A DNA stretch of 64,000 nt, taken from Geodermatophilus obscurus. Lineage in GTDB: Bacteria > Actinomycetota > Actinomycetes > Mycobacteriales > Geodermatophilaceae. Where the stretch lies: NCBI RefSeq assembly GCF_900143215.1, contig NZ_FRDM01000015.1, forward strand, positions 1 through 64,000, written 5' to 3'. The notes beneath the pieces are model-generated. The model saw only the letters and a program-made list of their open reading frames with translations, did no database searches and was not told where the DNA came from. How positions within the stretch are numbered: position 1 is the stretch's first letter; each line of letters opens with the position of its first letter. Made by a program: the position numbers and the translations under genes. Positions 60,284 to 64,000 of this stretch are shown here, piece by piece.

Positions 60284-61957
60284 GTGTCGAGCACGGAGAA
60301 CGCCGGAAACCCCTCGCAGCAGCTGCCCCAGCCCGAGACGGCCGGATCCGAGGCGGTCGCCCCCGAGGCGGGGACGGCGGCGGCGCCCGGCCCTGGCGAC
60401 GCCGCTCTCGCCGACCCGACCGCGGGGGCCGCCACCGAGCAGGCCCCGTCGGAGGCCGCCCCGGAGGCGCCCGCACCCGGGACCGACGGTCCCGAGGGCA
60501 CCGCTCCCGACGCCTCCGCGCCCGAGGGCACCGCCCCTGAGGGCACCGCTCCCGACGCCTCCGCGCCCGAGGGCACCGCTCCCCAGGGCACCGCTCCCCA
60601 GGGCACCGCTCCCGACGCCTCCGCGCCCGAGGCCACCGCTCCCGACGCCTCCGCGCCCGGAACCGCCACTGCCGAGACCGCCGCCCCCGGGACGCCCGCA
60701 CCCCAGCACGCCGTCCCGCACCCGCCCGTCGACGCGGCCCCGGCGTCCGACCCCGCCCAGTGGGGTCGGGTGGACGAGGACGGGACGGTCTACGTGCGCA
60801 CCGCCGAGGGCGAGCGCGCGGTCGGCTCGTGGCAGGCCGGCGACCCCGCCTCAGGGCTGGCCCACTACGCCCGCCGCTACGACGACCTCGCCACGGAGGT
60901 ATCGCTGCTCGAGGCGCGGCTGCGGGCGCACACCGGCAACCCCAGCGAGATCAAGGCCAAGGCGCAGTCGCTGGCCGAGTCCATCCCCACCGCCACAGCC
61001 GTCGGCGATCTCGACGGGCTGGCCACCCGCGCCCGGGCGATGGTGGAGACCGCCGACTCCGCGGCCGCCGAGTCCCGGGCGGAGAAGGCCGCCGCGCGGG
61101 CCGCGCAGGTCGCCCGCAAGGAGGCGCTGGCCGCCGAGGCCGAGCAGATCGCCGCCGAGTCGACCTCGTGGAAGGCCGCCGGCGACCGGCTCAAGGCCAT
61201 CGTCGAGGAGTGGAAGACCATCCGCGGCATCGACCGCAAGACCGACGAGGCGCTGTGGAGCCGCTTCGCCGCCGCCCGTGACGCGTTCGGCCGCCGCCGG
61301 GGCGCGCACTTCGCCGCCCTCGACGCGCAGCGCGGCGAGGCCCGCGCGGCCAAGCAGGAGCTCATCGCCGAGGCGCAGCGGCTTTCCACGTCGACCGAGT
61401 GGGGCCCCACGAGCGCCGCCATGCGCTCGCTGATGGACCGCTGGAAGGCCGTTCCGCGCACCGGCCGCGACGGCGACGACGACCTGTGGAAGCAGTTCCG
61501 CGCGGCGCAGGACGTCTTCTTCAGCGCCCGCGCCGAGTCCGACAAGGCCCGCAACGCGGAGCAGCTGGCCAACCAGCAGGCCAAGGAGGAGATCCTCGCC
61601 GAGGCCGAGAAGCTCGATCCGTCCGGCGACCTGCGCGGAGCCCAGAACGTGCTGCGCAAGCTGCAGGAGCGCTACGACGCCATCGGCCACGTGCCGCGCG
61701 GCGCCATGCGCCAGCTGGAGGACCGGATGCAGGCCGTCGAGCAGCGCATCCGCGGCGCCGTCGACACCTCCCGCCCGCGGGTCGCCCCGGAGAACCCGAT
61801 GGTCACCTCGATGCGGCAGGCGGTGACCAAGGCCGAGGAGCAGCTCGCCAAGGCCGAGGCCGCAGGCGACGGCCGCCGGATCGAGGACGCCCGGGCGAAC
61901 CTGGCCACCCGCCGGGAGTGGCTGGCCGAGGCCGAGAAGTCGGCGTCCCGCCGGTAA
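60284..61957 (+). CDS. DUF349-domain protein with pentapeptide-repeat N-terminus
   Basis: 557 aa. Residues 1-160 are low complexity and include eleven pentapeptides of the type EGTAP/DASAP. From about residue 205 the protein is helical and charged, with repeated DUF349 units (WKAAGDRLKAIVEEWKTIRG, EALWSRFAAARDAF, LMDRWKAVPRTGRDGDDDLW, FRAAQDVFFSAR). Cytoplasmic; function of DUF349 is unclear. GTG 60284 has GGGAG upstream; ATG 60260 is possible. Confidence 0.88.
   Translation: MSSTENAGNPSQQLPQPETAGSEAVAPEAGTAAAPGPGDAALADPTAGAATEQAPSEAAPEAPAPGTDGPEGTAPDASAPEGTAPEGTAPDASAPEGTAPQGTAPQGTAPDASAPEATAPDASAPGTATAETAAPGTPAPQHAVPHPPVDAAPASDPAQWGRVDEDGTVYVRTAEGERAVGSWQAGDPASGLAHYARRYDDLATEVSLLEARLRAHTGNPSEIKAKAQSLAESIPTATAVGDLDGLATRARAMVETADSAAAESRAEKAAARAAQVARKEALAAEAEQIAAESTSWKAAGDRLKAIVEEWKTIRGIDRKTDEALWSRFAAARDAFGRRRGAHFAALDAQRGEARAAKQELIAEAQRLSTSTEWGPTSAAMRSLMDRWKAVPRTGRDGDDDLWKQFRAAQDVFFSARAESDKARNAEQLANQQAKEEILAEAEKLDPSGDLRGAQNVLRKLQERYDAIGHVPRGAMRQLEDRMQAVEQRIRGAVDTSRPRVAPENPMVTSMRQAVTKAEEQLAKAEAAGDGRRIEDARANLATRREWLAEAEKSASRR
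60491..60660 (+). repeat. 15-bp modular coding repeat
   Basis: Alternating 15-bp modules GAGGGCACCGCTCCC (EGTAP) and GACGCCTCCGCGCCC (DASAP) with few base changes, eleven modules in all. High DNA identity between modules means recent expansion, and copy number should vary between strains. Confidence 0.85.
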
Positions 61958-62015
61958 GGACCCCGTCCTCCCCACCCTTCGCAGGCTCAGGGCGGGACCC
62001 GGGACGGGGCCGAGG
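61958..62015 (-). repeat. Partial copy of the dispersed GC-rich repeat
   Basis: Minus strand: GGCCCCGTCCCGGGTCCCGC then TGCGAAGGGTGGGGAGGACG and GGGTCCTTA. It exactly fills the space between the convergent stops of the DUF349 gene and miaB. Confidence 0.65.
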
Positions 62016-63494
62016 TCAGCCGCAGCCGCCGACCGGGGCGAGCGGAGCCGGGACGCCGACCCGCGGCATCCCGAGCGACACGCCGGGGGTGCTCGGCCGG
62101 GTCCCGGCCTCGTGCGCGTCCCCGGCACGGGTGCGGCGGTGCGACCGCAGCGGACCGTCGGCGACCAGGTGGTGCGGCGCGGCCTGGGTCACCACGGTCT
62201 CGACGACGTCACCAGGCCGCACGCCGTCGGCGGCCGTGAAGTGCACCAGCCGCCCGTCGCGGGCGCGGCCGGACAGCCGCCCGGTGCGGGCGTCCTTGCT
62301 GCCCTCTCCGGCAGCGACCAGCAGCTCGACGGTCCGGCCGACCTGGGCCCGGTTCTCCGCCCAGCTGATGTCGTCCTGCAGCGCGGTCAGCCGCAGGTAG
62401 CGCTCCTGCACGACCTCCTTGGGCAGCTGACCCTCCATCTCCGCGGCCGGCGTCCCGGGCCGCTTGGAGTACTGGAAGGTGAACGCGCTGGCGAAGCGGG
62501 CCTGACGCACCACGTCGAGAGTCTGCTCGAAGTCCGCGGCGGTCTCGCCGGGGAAGCCGACGATGACGTCGGTCGTGATCGCGGCGTCGGGCATCGCGGC
62601 CCGCACACGGTCGATGATCCCGAGGTAGCGGTCCTGCCGGTAGCCGCGGCGCATCCGGCGGAGGACGTCGTCCGACCCGGACTGCAGCGGCATGTGCAGC
62701 TGGTGGCAGACCGCCGGCGTCTCGGCCATCGCGGTGATGACGTCGTCGGTGAACTCGCGGGGGTGCGGGCTGGTGAAGCGGACCCGTTCGAGGCCCTCGA
62801 TCCGCCCGGTCGCGCGCAGCAGGTCGGCGAACGCGCCCCGGTTCCGGAACTCGACGCCGTAGGCGTTCACGTTCTGCCCCAGCAGCGTCACCTCCAGCAC
62901 GCCCTGGTCGACCAGCGCCTGCACCTCGGCCAGGATCTCGCCGGGCCGGCGGTCCTTCTCCTTGCCGCGCAGCGCCGGGACGATGCAGAACGTGCAGGTG
63001 TTGTTGCACCCGACGCTGATGGACACCCAGCCGGAGTAGGCGGAGTCCCGCTTGGCCGGCAGCGTCGACGGGAAGACCTCGAGGGCCTCGGCGATCTCCA
63101 CCTGCGCCTCGGCGTTGTGCCGCGCGCGCTGCAGCAGCGCCGGCAGCGAGCCGACGTTGTGCGTGCCGAAGACGACGTCCACCCAGGGGGCCCGCCGGAC
63201 GATCTCGCCGCGGTCCTTCTGCGCCAGGCAGCCGCCGACGGCGATCTGCATGCCGGGGTTGGCGTCTTTCGCCGGGCGGAGGTGGCCGAGGTTGCCGTAG
63301 AGCCGGTTGTCGGCGTTCTCCCGCACCGCGCAGGTGTTCAGGACGACGACGTCGGCGTCGGTCCCCTCGGGGGCGGCGGTGTAGCCGGCGGCCTCCAGCA
63401 ACCCGGAGAGGCGCTCGGAGTCGTGCACGTTCATCTGGCAGCCGTAGGTGCGGACCCGGTAGGTCCGCCCGGCAGCCTGCAGGTCGGTCGTCAT
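62016..63494 (-). CDS. miaB: tRNA-2-methylthio-N6-dimethylallyladenosine synthase
   Basis: 492 aa. N-terminal cluster cysteines 19 (YGCQMN), 55 (NTCAVRE) and 89 (GGCLAQ); radical-SAM CxxxCxxC at 163, 167 and 170 (GCNNTCTFC); TRAM domain from about 375. A tail of about 45 residues after TRAM (ending [13 protein letters not shown]) is not part of the core. It adds the methylthio group after MiaA. ATG 63494 is chosen over an upstream in-frame ATG that adds non-family sequence. Confidence 0.96.
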   Translation of the reverse strand: MTTDLQAAGRTYRVRTYGCQMNVHDSERLSGLLEAAGYTAAPEGTDADVVVLNTCAVRENADNRLYGNLGHLRPAKDANPGMQIAVGGCLAQKDRGEIVRRAPWVDVVFGTHNVGSLPALLQRARHNAEAQVEIAEALEVFPSTLPAKRDSAYSGWVSISVGCNNTCTFCIVPALRGKEKDRRPGEILAEVQALVDQGVLEVTLLGQNVNAYGVEFRNRGAFADLLRATGRIEGLERVRFTSPHPREFTDDVITAMAETPAVCHQLHMPLQSGSDDVLRRMRRGYRQDRYLGIIDRVRAAMPDAAITTDVIVGFPGETAADFEQTLDVVRQARFASAFTFQYSKRPGTPAAEMEGQLPKEVVQERYLRLTALQDDISWAENRAQVGRTVELLVAAGEGSKDARTGRLSGRARDGRLVHFTAADGVRPGDVVETVVTQAAPHHLVADGPLRSHRRTRAGDAHEAGTRPSTPGVSLGMPRVGVPAPLAPVGGCG

Positions 63495-63600
63495 GACGGA
63501 ACGAGGGTACGGCGACCCGATCGGGTGTCCCCGCCTCACTCGGCAGGGCTTCGTTACGCCTTCGTGATCGCCGGAGACCGATGGCGTCGTTCGCCGCCTC

Positions 63601-63606
63601 TAGGGT
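63601..63606 (+). promoter_or_regulatory. -10 element of the gluA gene, leaderless transcript likely
   Basis: TAGGGT ends 7 nt before the GTG start, with no Shine-Dalgarno sequence between them. No good -35 is visible. Confidence 0.5.
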
Positions 63607-63613
63607 TCCCCGG

Positions 63614-64000
63614 GTGACCAGCCGTACCGCCGGAGAGCCTCTCGTCCGCCTGTCCGGGGTCGACAAGTGGTTCGGTGAGCTGCACGTCCTGCAGGACATC
63701 GACCTGTCGATCGACCGCGGCGAGGTGGTCGTCGTCATCGGCCCGTCCGGGTCGGGCAAGTCGACGCTGTGCCGGACGGTCAACCGGCTCGAGCCCATCG
63801 ACTCCGGTGAGATCACCATCGACGGCCAGCGCCTGCCGGAGGAGGGCAAGGAGCTCGCCCGGCTGCGGGCCGACGTCGGCATGGTGTTCCAGAGCTTCAA
63901 CCTCTTCGCCCACAAGACGATCCTCGAGAACGTCACCCTCGGCCCGATCAAGGTGCGCAAGCAGGGCAAGGGCGAGGCCGAGCGGCGCGCCCGCGAGCTG
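63614..64000 (+). CDS. gluA: Glutamate/polar amino-acid ABC transporter ATP-binding protein, 3' end outside the window
   Basis: 129 codons to the edge. LVRLSGVDKWFGELHVLQDI, Walker A GPSGSGKST, RLRADVGMVFQSFNLFAH (Q-loop) and VTLGPIKVRK. The stretch PEEGKELARLRADVGMVFQS is close to corynebacterial GluA from memory, and the place next to miaB fits the usual gluABCD locus. Signature and Walker B motifs lie beyond the edge. Confidence 0.88.
   Translation, partial: MTSRTAGEPLVRLSGVDKWFGELHVLQDIDLSIDRGEVVVVIGPSGSGKSTLCRTVNRLEPIDSGEITIDGQRLPEEGKELARLRADVGMVFQSFNLFAHKTILENVTLGPIKVRKQGKGEAERRAREL

Overview
The window is very GC-rich, with GTG starts, 1-4 nt stop/start overlaps and gene sets typical of Actinomycetota. 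The order nrdJ-nrdR, LysM gene/lexA, hflX, dapF-miaA, miaB and a GluA-type ATPase is the conserved actinobacterial chromosome backbone. Gene content and dispersed GC-rich repeats suggest a Geodermatophilaceae-like organism; this assignment is inference.

Left part (1-14.6 kb): a GlxA-type AraC regulator cut by the window edge and preceded by an in-frame 24-bp tandem array; a DEAD-box helicase; small regulators and hydrolases; a cupredoxin lipoprotein; then a minus-strand sugar locus reading ROK regulator, ABC ATPase, permease, sugar-binding lipoprotein, Gfo/Idh/MocA dehydrogenase and xylose-isomerase-like TIM barrel. No kinase is present, which fits import followed by oxidation and isomerisation of an unknown sugar.

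Middle part (14.6-38.4 kb): NDH-2; a tightly packed five-gene minus-strand operon (amylosucrase, GCS2-type ligase, short-chain dehydrogenase, erythromycin-esterase-like protein, alpha/beta hydrolase); an HtrA-like protease; a diguanylate cyclase; and several regulator/target pairs (WYL-DinB, MarR-MFS, MarR-SnoaL) with visible operator palindromes. A stand-alone ClpP paralogue is coupled to a DinB-like protein.

38.4-47.4 kb looks like a zone of decay: a frameshifted GNAT, a frameshifted DUF1801-like gene, an alpha/beta hydrolase reduced to its two ends, and about 670 bp without a convincing gene, mixed with intact genes.

Right part (47.4-64 kb): B12-dependent ribonucleotide reductase and NrdR with two NrdR boxes; a LysM membrane protein divergent from lexA with three SOS boxes; PAP2 phosphatase; HflX; DapF, MiaA and a dioxygenase-like protein; a DUF349 protein; MiaB; and the start of gluA. 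At least nine copies or fragments of a GC-rich repeat with GAAGGACCCC/GGGGTCCTTC ends lie directly behind stop codons, mostly between convergent genes. Two other repeats touch coding sequence: one inside the signal peptide of the sugar-binding protein, one at the 5' end of the GlxA-type gene.
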